Positions 1 to 9,117 of a stretch of 36,804 bases of DNA are shown here, one piece after another; the stretch's first letter is position 1; each line of letters begins with the position of its first letter. The position numbers and the translations under genes are program-made. Source of the DNA: Solimicrobium silvestre (lineage in GTDB: Bacteria; Pseudomonadota; Gammaproteobacteria; Burkholderiales; Burkholderiaceae_D); NCBI RefSeq assembly GCF_002976435.1, contig NZ_PUGF01000037.1, forward strand, positions 1 through 36,804, read 5' to 3'. Below the pieces are notes generated by a model that made no database searches, had not been told where the DNA came from, and saw only the letters and a list, made by a program, of their open reading frames with translations.

Positions 1-40
1 ATGTAAAATTAGGTGAGTGATGTAAATTAGTAACAAATTA

Positions 41-75
41 GGGAACTCGATTAAAATTGGGTTCCCTTTTTTTTT
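41..75 (+). terminator. Rho-independent terminator of a gene left of the window
   Basis: GGGAAC at 41-46 pairs with GTTCCC at 61-66, extended by a C-G and a G-T pair, and nine T follow at 67-75. This is the classic intrinsic terminator layout for transcription running left to right. The gene it ends lies outside the window, and the first gene here starts 17 bases after the T run. Confidence 0.8.
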
Positions 76-92
76 AGCTCAAATTGATAAAA

Positions 93-548
93 ATGATAAA
101 TCCACTCGTAATTGCAGTCGGCGTAATAATAATTGGCGGTATTTTAACCCTTGCAGCCAGTAAAAAAACTGGAAAAAACAAAACCTATAGCTACAAGGCA
201 AAAAAACTATTTACCAATAACGAAAAAGAGATGCATTCAAAATTAACAAAAACATTTCCTGAATATAAAATTTTTAGCCAAGTAGCACTAAGCAGCATGA
301 TCGAAGGGAAAAACTTTGCCTCACACGGAACAATCAGCCGAATGAGCGTTGATTTTGTTATTCTTGACCAGGAACTGAATATAGTCTCGGCAATTGAAAT
401 TGACGATAAAAGCCATCAACGCGAAGATAGAAAAAAAGCAGATGCCACCAAAAATGAAGCTTTTAAACAGGCAGGAATAAAACTAATTAGATGGCCAGCC
501 GTACCACATCCTAACGAAATTCAAATGTTAAAGGACGTAAAAGGCTAA
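93..548 (+). CDS. DUF2726 domain protein with N-terminal membrane anchor
   Basis: This 151-residue protein has one hydrophobic segment at about residues 3-22, then a basic linker and a DUF2726-type domain. The domain carries a VDFVI strand, then an EIDDKSH strand, then a helix of charged residues and a closing IKLIRW strand. That order matches the restriction-endonuclease-like fold (acidic residue, then ExD/K), so a nuclease-related role is possible but unproven. An in-frame TTG lies at 84, but the ATG at 93 is preferred. The gene is AT-rich and stands alone between a terminator and the convergent efflux operon. Such proteins often sit in accessory regions. Family assignment is fairly sure, function is not known. 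Confidence 0.7.
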   Translation: MINPLVIAVGVIIIGGILTLAASKKTGKNKTYSYKAKKLFTNNEKEMHSKLTKTFPEYKIFSQVALSSMIEGKNFASHGTISRMSVDFVILDQELNIVSAIEIDDKSHQREDRKKADATKNEAFKQAGIKLIRWPAVPHPNEIQMLKDVKG

Positions 549-670
549 CAATGAAGTGCCGCATTTAAAAAAGGAATATAAAAGCTAACGTGCGCTTACC
601 TGTATGAGTCTCAGCCGATTTATAAAGACTAAATTATTCTTTACGACTAATCCTTCTCCCCTTTTATTGC

Positions 671-722
671 GGCTACATCAAACAATTCCGAACGTCACCT
701 TCGTTGTTAGTTTGATGCAGCC
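671..722. repeat. Long inverted repeat downstream of the RND operon
   Basis: Two 13-base arms, at 671-683 and 710-722, are complementary with one mismatch (A opposite C; a G-T wobble on the minus strand). An inner AACG/CGTT pair lies in the loop. The hairpin sits just past the stop of the outer-membrane factor gene and may end the minus-strand operon. There is no T tract on either side, so it is not a standard intrinsic terminator. It could instead protect the 3' end of the transcript. Confidence 0.5.
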
Positions 723-727
723 CTTCC

Positions 728-2206
728 TCACTGAGTCACACCGACCGTATTATCCCACCCGCCACCCAAAGCACGAATCAGGGCAACGGTAGTAACGGCG
801 CGACTGCCCCGTAGTTGCACTGCATTACGTTCGACCGTGGCTAGGTTACGCTGGGCATCCAGCAAATCAAGATAGCTGGAGCGTCCAGCTGCATATAACT
901 TTTGCGCCAGCTCGGCGGAACGACGTGCAGATAATACCGCCGCGTCGATCTGTTCGGCCTGCCCTGCCAAAATGCGTAAGCCGGCCAGGTTATCTTCAAC
1001 CTCGGCAAACGCGACCAAGACACTTTGCCGATAAGTAGCAACAGATTCTTCCGATACTGCTTCGCTACGCGTAACCGCCGCTTTATTACGACCACCGTCG
1101 ATCACTGGCATCGACAACAGTGCACCGAGCAACCAGGAACCGTTAGTCCATTTGAACACGTCCGGCATGGTATTGGCCAACCCACCAACACCGGCATTCA
1201 GGTTCAGTGCCGGAAACATGGCAGCCTTCGCCACGCCGGTGCGGGCATTCGACGCTTCCATTACACGCTGAGCCGAAACGATATCCGGTCTACGTTCCAA
1301 TAAGGCAGAAGGAAGCCCCGCAGGAATCAGCGGTAATTGAACATACTCCTCCAATGGATGCACCTCCGCAGTAAATTCTGATGCAGGCTTGCCGAGTAAC
1401 ACCGCCAGCGCGTGTTCGTTAGTTACACGCTGTCGCTGCAGGCCGATCGCTTCGGCACGCGCGGTCAACAGCTCGGTCTTGGCGCGTGTCAAATCAAACT
1501 CGCCGAGATCGCCAAGATCGTAGCGACGTTGATTTACATGCACACTCTCTTCACGCAACTTGACGGTTTGATTGAGCGTATCTAATTCCGCATCAGTTTC
1601 ACGTAACTTGAAATAGGTTTGCGCCACATCGGCCTGCAGTGATAACAAGACTGACCGATACGTCGCTTCTGATGCTGCCGCGTCTGCTCTTGCGGCATTC
1701 ACTTCGGACGCAACACGACCAAACAAATCGATTTCATAACTGGCGCTCAGATTGGCCTGATAAATATTGGCCGGTGAAACCGCGGTACCTTGCGGCAGAT
1801 TCAACGACAGCGGTGAGGCACGTTCGCGCTGGCCGCCAGCGAGGAGGCCAACTTGCGGGATGCGGTCAGCTTCGGCAATACCGGCTATTGCCCTTGCCTG
1901 CTTAACACGCGCCGCGGCCACGGCCAGATTTGCATTCGCACTTGTTGCATCAGCGATTAACTGGTTGAGCGCCGGATCGTTGAATACGAGCCACCATTGG
2001 CCGCGTTGCTGTATTTCAGCCGGATGAGCCAGCTGCCACTGGGTACCGTCGGCGGCGGTCAGGGGTTGCGACGATTCCTTGAATGAAAGCGGTGAGTCCA
2101 TTTGTGGCTGTTTGAACTCAGGCGCGGCGCAAGCTGTGAGTAATAATGCTGCCAATAATGGAGCAAGTGACGGCGCAATGTGCTTACTAAATTTATACGA
2201 TTTCAT
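728..2206 (-). CDS. RND efflux outer-membrane factor lipoprotein (NodT/OprM family)
   Basis: This 492-residue TolC-like channel subunit would carry substrates from the inner-membrane pump across the outer membrane. A signal peptide ends in a lipobox LTAC with the modified cysteine at residue 26, as is usual in the NodT family. Two repeated outer-membrane efflux domains follow, with the typical alanine-rich helical pattern (ANANLAVAAARVKQARA in the first, YRQSVLVAFAEVEDNLAGLR in the second) and the LLERRPDI signature. The length fits OprM-type proteins. Its ATG overlaps the permease stop as TGATG, so translation is coupled. It is the last gene of the operon. Confidence 0.95.
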   Translation of the reverse strand: MKSYKFSKHIAPSLAPLLAALLLTACAAPEFKQPQMDSPLSFKESSQPLTAADGTQWQLAHPAEIQQRGQWWLVFNDPALNQLIADATSANANLAVAAARVKQARAIAGIAEADRIPQVGLLAGGQRERASPLSLNLPQGTAVSPANIYQANLSASYEIDLFGRVASEVNAARADAAASEATYRSVLLSLQADVAQTYFKLRETDAELDTLNQTVKLREESVHVNQRRYDLGDLGEFDLTRAKTELLTARAEAIGLQRQRVTNEHALAVLLGKPASEFTAEVHPLEEYVQLPLIPAGLPSALLERRPDIVSAQRVMEASNARTGVAKAAMFPALNLNAGVGGLANTMPDVFKWTNGSWLLGALLSMPVIDGGRNKAAVTRSEAVSEESVATYRQSVLVAFAEVEDNLAGLRILAGQAEQIDAAVLSARRSAELAQKLYAAGRSSYLDLLDAQRNLATVERNAVQLRGSRAVTTVALIRALGGGWDNTVGVTQ

Positions 2207-5200
2207 CAGTTAATTCCTTCCAATTTTGTGGTGGCAACAGCCGCCACTTCGACTTTGGAGCTCAGACGCAAGGCCAGCGTGCGTAATAAAACATAAAATA
2301 CCGGTGTCAGGAACAGGCCGAAGAATGTGACACCTAACATGCCGGCAAACACAGCCACGCCCATTGCATGCCGCATTTCAGACCCTGCTCCGTGCGAAAA
2401 TACCAGCGGCACGACGCCCATGATGAAAGCGATAGAAGTCATCAGAATCGGGCGCAAACGCAATCGGCAGGCTTCCAGTGCAGCTTCCACGACGGTACGA
2501 CCATGCCCTTCCAGTTCCCGCGCAAATTCGACAATTAAAATCGCATTTTTCGAGGCCAGTCCCACCAGCACAAACAGGGCGATCTGCGTGAATACATTGT
2601 TGTCACCGTGAGTTAGCTTGACGCCGATCAGTGCGCACAGGATAGACATCGGCACAATCAGAATCACCGCCAGCGGCAAGGTCCAACTTTCATATTGAGC
2701 AGCCAGCACCAAAAATACCAACAGCACGCACAACGGGAAAACATAGATCATGGTATTTCCAGACAGGATGTCCTGATAGGTCAACTCGGTCCATTCATAT
2801 GTGATTCCCTTCGGTAAAACTTCGTGAGCGATCTTTTCCAAAGCAACCTGTGCCTGACCACTTGACACTCCGGGAGCCGGGCCACCGTTCAAGTCAGCCG
2901 TCACGTAACCGTTATAATGCTGCACGCGGTCTGGCCCGTAACTGTCTTTGACGCGCATCAATGATGACAGCGGAATCATCTCACCTTTGTCATTTCGTAC
3001 TTTCAGCTGTGCGATATCTTCCGCATGGGAACGGTACGGCGCATCGGCCTGAACCCGCACCTGATAAGTACGGCCAAACTGGTTGAAATCGTTCACGTAT
3101 AACGACCCGAGATTGATTTGCAAAGTCTGGTAAATAGTAGAGAGCGGCACACCCAACTGTTTGGCTTTGGTCCGGTCTACATCGGCAAACAATTGCGGCA
3201 CATTGATCTGGAAGCTGGAGAATACGCCAGCCAGTTCCGGGGTCTGCCAGGCTTTCGCCTGCATTGCCTGCGTCGCCTTATACAGTTCGTCGTAACCCAG
3301 ATTACCGCGATCTTCAATCATCATCTTGAAACCACCGATGGTACCCAGGCCATTAACCGGCGGTGGTGGAAACACCATGATGAATGCATCCTGAATACTG
3401 CCCATGCGCTTGTTGATTTCAGCAGCAATGGCCGCGCCCGATTCTTCGGGTTTAGTCCGTTCGTCGAACGGTTTTAACGTGGTAAACACAATACCGGCAT
3501 TAGGTGCGTTGGTAAAACCGTTAATCGACAGGCCCGGAAACGCCACCGACGATTCGACGCCAGGAATTTGCATGGCAACATCCGACATGCGACGGATCAC
3601 TGAGGTCGTGCGTTCCAATGAAGCGGCATCCGGCAATTGTGCGAAGCCAACCAGATACTGTTTGTCTTGCGCAGGCACGAAACCAGCCGGTACCAGTTTG
3701 AACATAAAACCAGCTGCCACGGCCAGCAACACATACACGCCAACTGCCGCTGATTTTCGCCCAAGAATGCCTTTGACACCACTTTCATAGCGATTCGATG
3801 CGCGGCCAAAAAAGCGATTAAACCAACCGAAGAATCGACCAAACAAGGTATCCATCAGTCGTGTCAGGCCATCCTTTGGCGCGTCGTGCGGCTTCAACAG
3901 TGCGGCCGCCAGCGCTGGTGCCAGAGTCAGTGAGCTAAATGCAGAGATGACGGTTGAAATGGCAATGGTCAGCGCGAACTGGCGATAGAATTGCCCGGAC
4001 AGACCAGACAAAAAAGCAATCGGCACGAACACGGCGCACAATACCAGGGCAATGGCAATGATCGGCCCGCTGACTTCTTTCATTGCCTGAATAGTTGCGT
4101 CGCGCGGCGTCAAGCCATTCGCAATATTACGCTCAACGTTTTCAACCACGACAATCGCATCGTCGACCACAATCCCGATAGCGAGCACAAGACCGAATAA
4201 CGACAAGGTGTTGATGGAGAATCCAAATCCCAGCATCACGGCAAAGGTACCGACAATAGATACAGGTACTGCCAGCAACGGAATGATCGAAGCACGCCAG
4301 GTTTGCAAAAACAGGATCACCACGAGGACAACCAGCGCAATTGCTTCGAGCAGCGTGTGAATCACCGCTTTGATTGACTCGCGCACGAACTGGGTCGGAT
4401 CATAGACGACTTTATAATCTACGCCTTCAGGAAAATCTTTTTTCAGCTCATCCATCTTGGCGCGCACGTCAGCGGACAATTGCAGATCGTTGGCGTTCGG
4501 TGCTTCAAAAATACCAATAGCTACCGCCGATTTATTATTTAGCAATGAACGCAGGTCATAGGAATTAGAACCAAGCTCAACACGCGCCACATCTTTCAAC
4601 AACGTGGTCGAGCCGTCAGATCCGGTGCGGACAATAATTCCGCCGAACTCTTCAACGGTTTTTAGACGGCCCTGGGTATTGACGGTTAACTGAAACTCGG
4701 CATCTTTTGAAGGGCTAGATCCGATGACGCCTGCGGCGACCTGGACATTTTGCTCGCGTATTGCGTTGACTACGTCATTGGCGGTTAGCGCGCGTGCTGC
4801 AACCTTTTGCGGATCAAGCCAAATGCGCATTGCATAGTCACCCGAGCCGAACAGGTTGATTTCACCCATGCCAGAAATTCGAGCCAACTGATCCTTGATA
4901 TTCAATACGGCGTAGTTGCGCAGATACAGATCGTCATAGCGGCCGTTTGGTGAAATCAGATGCACCACCATCGTCAGATTGGGCGAACTTTTTACCGTGG
5001 TTACGCCGATCTGGCGCACTTCATCCGGCAGACGTGGCAATGCCCGCTGGACCCGATTTTGCACTTCGGTTTCAGCCTGCTCTACGTTGGTACCGACCTT
5101 AAACGTGACCGTCAGTGCCAAAGCGCCGTCGGAGGTATTTTGTGAGGTCATGTACAACATGTTCTCGACACCGTTGATCTGCTCTTCAAGCGGAGCCGCC

Positions 5201-5388
5201 ACCGTTTCGGCGATGATCTTCGGATTCGCACCCGGATATTGCGCGCGCACCACGACCGAGGGCGGCACCACGTTCGGATACTCGGAAATCGGCAACTGAA
5301 AAATAGCGATCAGACCCGCGACAAAAATAATGATCGACAACACTGCCGCAAAAATCGGCTTGTCGACAAAGAAACGTGAAAAATTCAT
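2206..5388 (-). CDS. RND multidrug efflux permease, HAE1 family (MexF-like)
   Basis: This is the proton-driven inner-membrane pump of a tripartite system. The 1060-residue protein starts MNFSRFFVDKP and contains the FQLPISEYPNVVPP and GVENMLYM blocks that are very like MexF. It has two halves of six membrane helices with large periplasmic loops. The helix-4 motif VVDDAIVVVENVE carries the paired aspartates of the proton relay. An upstream ATG at 5433 is in frame, but the ATG at 5388 is chosen because AGGAAT lies just before it and the protein then begins like its family. It starts four bases after the adaptor stop. Drug specificity cannot be read from sequence. Confidence 0.95.
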   Translation of the reverse strand: MNFSRFFVDKPIFAAVLSIIIFVAGLIAIFQLPISEYPNVVPPSVVVRAQYPGANPKIIAETVAAPLEEQINGVENMLYMTSQNTSDGALALTVTFKVGTNVEQAETEVQNRVQRALPRLPDEVRQIGVTTVKSSPNLTMVVHLISPNGRYDDLYLRNYAVLNIKDQLARISGMGEINLFGSGDYAMRIWLDPQKVAARALTANDVVNAIREQNVQVAAGVIGSSPSKDAEFQLTVNTQGRLKTVEEFGGIIVRTGSDGSTTLLKDVARVELGSNSYDLRSLLNNKSAVAIGIFEAPNANDLQLSADVRAKMDELKKDFPEGVDYKVVYDPTQFVRESIKAVIHTLLEAIALVVLVVILFLQTWRASIIPLLAVPVSIVGTFAVMLGFGFSINTLSLFGLVLAIGIVVDDAIVVVENVERNIANGLTPRDATIQAMKEVSGPIIAIALVLCAVFVPIAFLSGLSGQFYRQFALTIAISTVISAFSSLTLAPALAAALLKPHDAPKDGLTRLMDTLFGRFFGWFNRFFGRASNRYESGVKGILGRKSAAVGVYVLLAVAAGFMFKLVPAGFVPAQDKQYLVGFAQLPDAASLERTTSVIRRMSDVAMQIPGVESSVAFPGLSINGFTNAPNAGIVFTTLKPFDERTKPEESGAAIAAEINKRMGSIQDAFIMVFPPPPVNGLGTIGGFKMMIEDRGNLGYDELYKATQAMQAKAWQTPELAGVFSSFQINVPQLFADVDRTKAKQLGVPLSTIYQTLQINLGSLYVNDFNQFGRTYQVRVQADAPYRSHAEDIAQLKVRNDKGEMIPLSSLMRVKDSYGPDRVQHYNGYVTADLNGGPAPGVSSGQAQVALEKIAHEVLPKGITYEWTELTYQDILSGNTMIYVFPLCVLLVFLVLAAQYESWTLPLAVILIVPMSILCALIGVKLTHGDNNVFTQIALFVLVGLASKNAILIVEFARELEGHGRTVVEAALEACRLRLRPILMTSIAFIMGVVPLVFSHGAGSEMRHAMGVAVFAGMLGVTFFGLFLTPVFYVLLRTLALRLSSKVEVAAVATTKLEGIN

Positions 5389-5392
5389 GGCG

Positions 5393-6652
5393 TTATTCCT
5401 TAGTGCTGGTGGTATTTTTAGCAGTCGTGGCATTCATCGCCACTTTGGGGGCTTTGGCCGTTTTGTCTGGTGTGGCTGCCGGATCAAAATCCATCGTCAC
5501 AACCTCCGGCGTAATCGGTGCACCTGGATGTACGCGCTGCAAGCCGTTCACCACCACGTTTTCACCGGCCTTCAAGCCCTCGGATACAACCCGCAGGCCA
5601 GCCACTGTTTGACCCAGCTTTACCGGACGATATTCAGCCTTATTATTGGCATCAATCACAAACACAAACTTGCGATTTTGATCGGTACCAACTGCGCGAT
5701 CATTGATCAGCAACGCCTTGGTCAAATCCTTGCCGCCGCCCAGTTGCACACGCGCAAACAAACCTGGCACCAGCACGTTGTCGGCATTGATGAAGGTGGC
5801 GCGCATACGCACGCTACCGGTCTGTGGGTCAAGTTGATTGTCGACGAATTCCAGCTTGCCTTCATGTGGGAAGCCGGTTTCATTGGCGAGCCCGACCCTG
5901 ACCGCAACTGCCTTGCCTTGGTGTGACAGCGCGCCGACCCGCAGATAGGTATCTTCGTCACCGTCAAAACTGGCATAAATGTGGTCCGTTGACACCACTG
6001 AAGTCAGGATCGCAGAAGCGTCGATCAGATTGCCGGTCGTAATTTCGGCTTTGCTGACCCGACCGTCAATCGGCGACTTTACCTGGGTATAGCTCAAGTT
6101 CAATTTAGCTGCTTCATAGGAAGCCTGTGCGGCCCGGGCGTTCGCGTCCAATTCTTTCATGCTGGAGGCACTCTCGTCGTACTCACGCTGGGCGATGGCT
6201 TTCTCGGCCAGCAGTTTTTCGGAACGGTTCAGTTCCAGTTTAGCCAGCTCCGCTTTGGCGCGTGCCGATGATGCGGCAGCTTCAGCCCGGTCTAGCTCTG
6301 CCTGATACGGACGAGGGTCGATAACGAATAGAACCGCACCTTTTTTGACTTCGCTACCTGGTTTGAAATTTACTTCAGTAATAAAACCGCTCACACGAGA
6401 ACGAATATCAACCCGTTCAATTGCTTCTAAACGACCGGAAAATTCCTGAGTCTGTTCAATCTGTTTTTCAATCACGGCAGAGACTGATACCGGAGGGCCA
6501 CCAGCTGGTGACGCTGCCTGCGACTCGTTCGTTTTGCCCGTGGCGAAGTTGCAGCCGGCCAGTACTAGCACAGCAACACCAACTATCCCGGTCACCACCA
6601 TTGCGGCATAAAGCGGCTTGGTTGACGACGTTAATTTGTTATTTGAATTCAT
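5393..6652 (-). CDS. RND efflux periplasmic adaptor lipoprotein (MexE/AcrA family)
   Basis: This membrane fusion protein would link the permease to the outer-membrane factor. It has 419 residues from the ATG at 6652, which follows AAGGGA. A signal peptide ends in lipobox LAGC with cysteine 34, so it should be anchored to the inner membrane. Next come a barrel-sandwich half (VDIRSRVSGFITEVNFKPGSEVKKG), a long coiled-coil hairpin rich in Ala, Glu and Lys, the second lipoyl half (YTQVKSPIDGRVSK), a beta-barrel domain and a C-terminal membrane-proximal domain. The C-tail is Thr/Lys/Ala-rich. It is the first pump gene, 113 bases after the hydrolase-like gene. Confidence 0.95.
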   Translation of the reverse strand: MNSNNKLTSSTKPLYAAMVVTGIVGVAVLVLAGCNFATGKTNESQAASPAGGPPVSVSAVIEKQIEQTQEFSGRLEAIERVDIRSRVSGFITEVNFKPGSEVKKGAVLFVIDPRPYQAELDRAEAAASSARAKAELAKLELNRSEKLLAEKAIAQREYDESASSMKELDANARAAQASYEAAKLNLSYTQVKSPIDGRVSKAEITTGNLIDASAILTSVVSTDHIYASFDGDEDTYLRVGALSHQGKAVAVRVGLANETGFPHEGKLEFVDNQLDPQTGSVRMRATFINADNVLVPGLFARVQLGGGKDLTKALLINDRAVGTDQNRKFVFVIDANNKAEYRPVKLGQTVAGLRVVSEGLKAGENVVVNGLQRVHPGAPITPEVVTMDFDPAATPDKTAKAPKVAMNATTAKNTTSTKE

Positions 6653-6765
6653 GATGGTTCCCTTATTGTTAGAAAATTTGGCGTAAAAGATCCCCTGCAT
6701 CGATAAATAGATGCATGAACCGGCTACGCCGTTAAATCCGTTTTGAACTGAAAACTAGATGGTAG

Positions 6766-7650
6766 TTAGCTGGGTGAAGTTGTTCCCGAAGTTGATTTTT
6801 CTGCCTGTTGCTGTTGAAGTCCGCCTAAAAATACGCCGATCGCCCCCAATGCATGCCCGCGGCACGCACATTCATTGCGTGCACCGGCTTCCTGCAAAGG
6901 TGCTGGTGGCAATCGGTGCACGGTAGTATTCACGCCAGCGTTAATTAATTTAGTTCCATATTGTTCGGCTTCGTCGCGCAAGGGGTCGTCTTCAGCAGAC
7001 AGAATCAGCGCTGGTGGCAGGTTTTTTAGCCGGCTCGATTGCAACGGTGAGGCATAGGGATGAATGCGATCGGCCGCGTTCGGTAAATACCCGCGATATG
7101 CAGCTGCGCAAGCGTCGGCCACGTTCACCAGCTCCGGCGCCGGCATGGCGCGCATCGAACAGGTGGTCAGGCCGGGATCAAGCATAGGCATAATCAAGAT
7201 CTGACCATTGATATCCGGCCCGCCACGGTCCCGTGCCATCAACGTGCACACCGCTGCCAGATTGGCACCAGCTTCAATACCGGCAACAATCAATTGCTTG
7301 CCGCTCCAACCTAAACGGACCTTATTTTTCTTAACCCACGTTAAAACCGCGTATGCATCTTCGACAGCGGCTGGAAACGGCTTTTGTGTCGCCAATGTAT
7401 AGCTGCTCGCCAAAACGAGTTGATCAGGGTTGCCCATAGCGAGGTGATTCAAAAATTCATCAGCATCATTTAGATCGCCAGTGTCGAATCCCCCACCGTG
7501 AAAGAACACAATCAGGCTGTCCTGTTTGCTGCCAACCGGCACACACGAATAGATCCGGGCAGCCAATGAGCCCTCGGCTCCTTGCACTTTGGTATCGCGA
7601 ACCTTGAGTTGGTGGGGCTGCGCAATGCCGCGTTCAATTATCTCGCTCAT
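6766..7650 (-). CDS. Alpha/beta-hydrolase-fold protein (HSL-like) lacking the nucleophile serine
   Basis: This 294-residue protein has the hormone-sensitive-lipase fold: the oxyanion-hole HGGG at 51-54, a nucleophile-elbow segment VAGIEAGAN at about 122-130, and DDPLRDE around 221-227. In active members the elbow reads GDSAG. Here it is GIEAG, with Glu126 where serine should be. The C-terminal region that normally carries a GxxHGF-type histidine is also altered (CRGHALGA around 263-270). The protein is therefore probably not an esterase and may act as a binding or regulatory pseudoenzyme. Its ATG overlaps the stop of the small membrane protein gene as ATGA. It precedes the RND pump genes on the same strand, suggesting a shared transcript. 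Confidence 0.8.
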   Translation of the reverse strand: MSEIIERGIAQPHQLKVRDTKVQGAEGSLAARIYSCVPVGSKQDSLIVFFHGGGFDTGDLNDADEFLNHLAMGNPDQLVLASSYTLATQKPFPAAVEDAYAVLTWVKKNKVRLGWSGKQLIVAGIEAGANLAAVCTLMARDRGGPDINGQILIMPMLDPGLTTCSMRAMPAPELVNVADACAAAYRGYLPNAADRIHPYASPLQSSRLKNLPPALILSAEDDPLRDEAEQYGTKLINAGVNTTVHRLPPAPLQEAGARNECACRGHALGAIGVFLGGLQQQQAEKSTSGTTSPS

Positions 7651-7883
7651 TGGGTCGTCACCTGGCGTTCGTGTGATTCGGTAAATTGCAATGCGGTGTT
7701 GTCACCATGTTCCACGCGGCTGGTGTTATCGGCTGATTGCATCAGGGCGAAATCTCCTCTGGCCTGCGTCTGAGCCGCCAGCGAATAAGCATCGGTTGAG
7801 ATAACGCCAGCCAACATCAGCGGCAAGGACACAAACGCCATCACCAGTCCGACATGACCCATAATTTTATTGAGCTGAACCAT
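7647..7883 (-). CDS. Small single-pass membrane or exported protein, first gene of the RND operon
   Basis: The 78-residue product has one hydrophobic segment (about residues 10-27, VGLVMAFVSLPLMLAGVI) followed by a polar tail. The segment could be a membrane anchor or an uncleaved signal. I do not recognise a family. The start is well supported: AGGAGG lies just upstream of the ATG at 7883. The stop overlaps the next ATG (ATGA), coupling it to the serine-less hydrolase. It sits opposite the divergent LysR gene, so it is probably the promoter-proximal gene of the efflux operon and under LysR control. Confidence 0.65.
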   Translation of the reverse strand: MVQLNKIMGHVGLVMAFVSLPLMLAGVISTDAYSLAAQTQARGDFALMQSADNTSRVEHGDNTALQFTESHERQVTTQ

Positions 7884-7982
7884 AACAACCTCCTGATTGA
7901 TGCAATAAGTTTGCAGTCAATGCTGCAGTACGGCAATCATAGACATGTTATACAATTGAATAAATAGGCTAATTACGAATTA

Positions 7983-8004
7983 ATTGTTCAGATATTTGAA
8001 CAAT
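7983..8004. promoter_or_regulatory. Perfect dyad, likely LysR operator
   Basis: ATTGTTCA at 7983-7990 and TGAACAAT at 7997-8004 are exact reverse complements with a six-base spacer. The site lies 10 bases before the LysR start codon and in the gap shared with the divergent efflux operon. LysR proteins bind dyads of this kind and commonly repress their own gene while controlling the divergent one. The position fits autoregulation. Confidence 0.6.
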
Positions 8005-8014
8005 AGGACAAAAG

Positions 8015-8935
8015 ATGAATAAATTACAAGCAATGGAAGTGTTCGTCGAAGTCGTCGACGCGGGCGGATTTACACGAGCTGCTGAGCATTTGCAAATGCC
8101 GAAAGCCACTGTGACGACATTGATTCAATCGCTGGAAAAAGAATTGGCCGTTAAACTCTTACATCGCACTACTCGACATATCAGTGTCACTGCCGATGGC
8201 GCTGCTTATTATGAACGATGTTTGCGAATTCTGTCGGACGTGCGCGAAGCCGAAGAGTCACTGTCACGCAATCGCGCTAGTCCACGTGGCCGCCTACGGG
8301 TTGACGTATCAACTGGTATGGCCAGTGCCATCCTCATCCCTGCCCTACCGGATTTTTTCGAGCGCTACCCCGACATCGCACTTGAACTAGGTTGCAGCGA
8401 TCGTCCGGTCGACCTGATTGAAGAAGGCGTTGACTGTGCGGTACGCGGTGGCAATTTAGGCGATTCCAATCTCATCGCACGCCGCATTGGTGTGATAAAT
8501 TTCGCCACCTGCGCCTCGGTAGATTACCTTGCAAAGTTTGGACGTCCTGCGCATCCGCGCGATCTTGAACAGCACCAGTGCGTTAATTACTTTTCATCCA
8601 AGACTGGCAAGACGATGGATTGGGATTTCACCCGCGATGGTGAGCGTATCGAAATGTCGATGCGCGGCAAAATTGCCGTCAATGACTCCAATGCCTACGC
8701 CAGCGCTGGCCTGGCCGGGCTTGGCATCGTACAAATGACGGACTTCCAGATGGCACCTTACCTAGCCAACGGCCACTTTGAACTTCTGCTAAAGGAATGG
8801 ACTACTGACCCCTTACCGATCCATGTTGTCTATCCGCAAAATCGACACCTCTCTGCAAAAGTACGCGTATTTGTTGAGTGGATTGCGGAACTTTTTTCAA
8901 GTCAGTCTGGAGTGTCTACCTCCAGATCAGTCTGA
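8015..8935 (+). CDS. LysR-family transcriptional regulator
   Basis: The 306-residue protein has the LysR winged helix-turn-helix in residues 1-60 (MNKLQAMEVFVEVVDAGGFT, then AAEHLQMPKATVTTLIQSLE). An effector-binding domain follows. It resembles the CrgA/DsdC-like group common in Proteobacteria, with RGRLRVDVSTG at the start of the effector domain. The ATG at 8015 follows AGGAC. It is divergent from the RND efflux operon across 131 bases, so it is the likely regulator of that operon. The inducer cannot be predicted. Confidence 0.93.
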   Translation: MNKLQAMEVFVEVVDAGGFTRAAEHLQMPKATVTTLIQSLEKELAVKLLHRTTRHISVTADGAAYYERCLRILSDVREAEESLSRNRASPRGRLRVDVSTGMASAILIPALPDFFERYPDIALELGCSDRPVDLIEEGVDCAVRGGNLGDSNLIARRIGVINFATCASVDYLAKFGRPAHPRDLEQHQCVNYFSSKTGKTMDWDFTRDGERIEMSMRGKIAVNDSNAYASAGLAGLGIVQMTDFQMAPYLANGHFELLLKEWTTDPLPIHVVYPQNRHLSAKVRVFVEWIAELFSSQSGVSTSRSV

Positions 8936-9117
8936 TCGTCGCATTTGTGCCGCGAAGCGCCGATCACTAAAACGCATTGTTCGACAATCAAGCCCGCACG
9001 TATACCCAGGCTTGTGATCCAGACTTCAATGACACAGAAATACGTTTGTATAGAATAAGCTACTCGACTGCACCACGCCTCCCCTCCTCGCTAATCTGTG
9101 CAGTATGCATACGATCT

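Noticed and set aside
604-792. Open frame downstream of the DUF2726 gene
   Set aside because: It runs into the convergent outer-membrane factor gene, has no ribosome site, and spans the inverted repeat at 671-722; the peptide has no recognisable features.
6696-6715. TGCATC/GATGCA hairpin between the hydrolase-like and adaptor genes
   Set aside because: The stem is only six bases with no T tract, and an operon reading through is more likely.
9082-9095. 14-base match (CCCCTCCTCGCTAA) with the region near 21834
   Set aside because: Several 14-base matches are expected by chance in 36.8 kb; flanks do not align.
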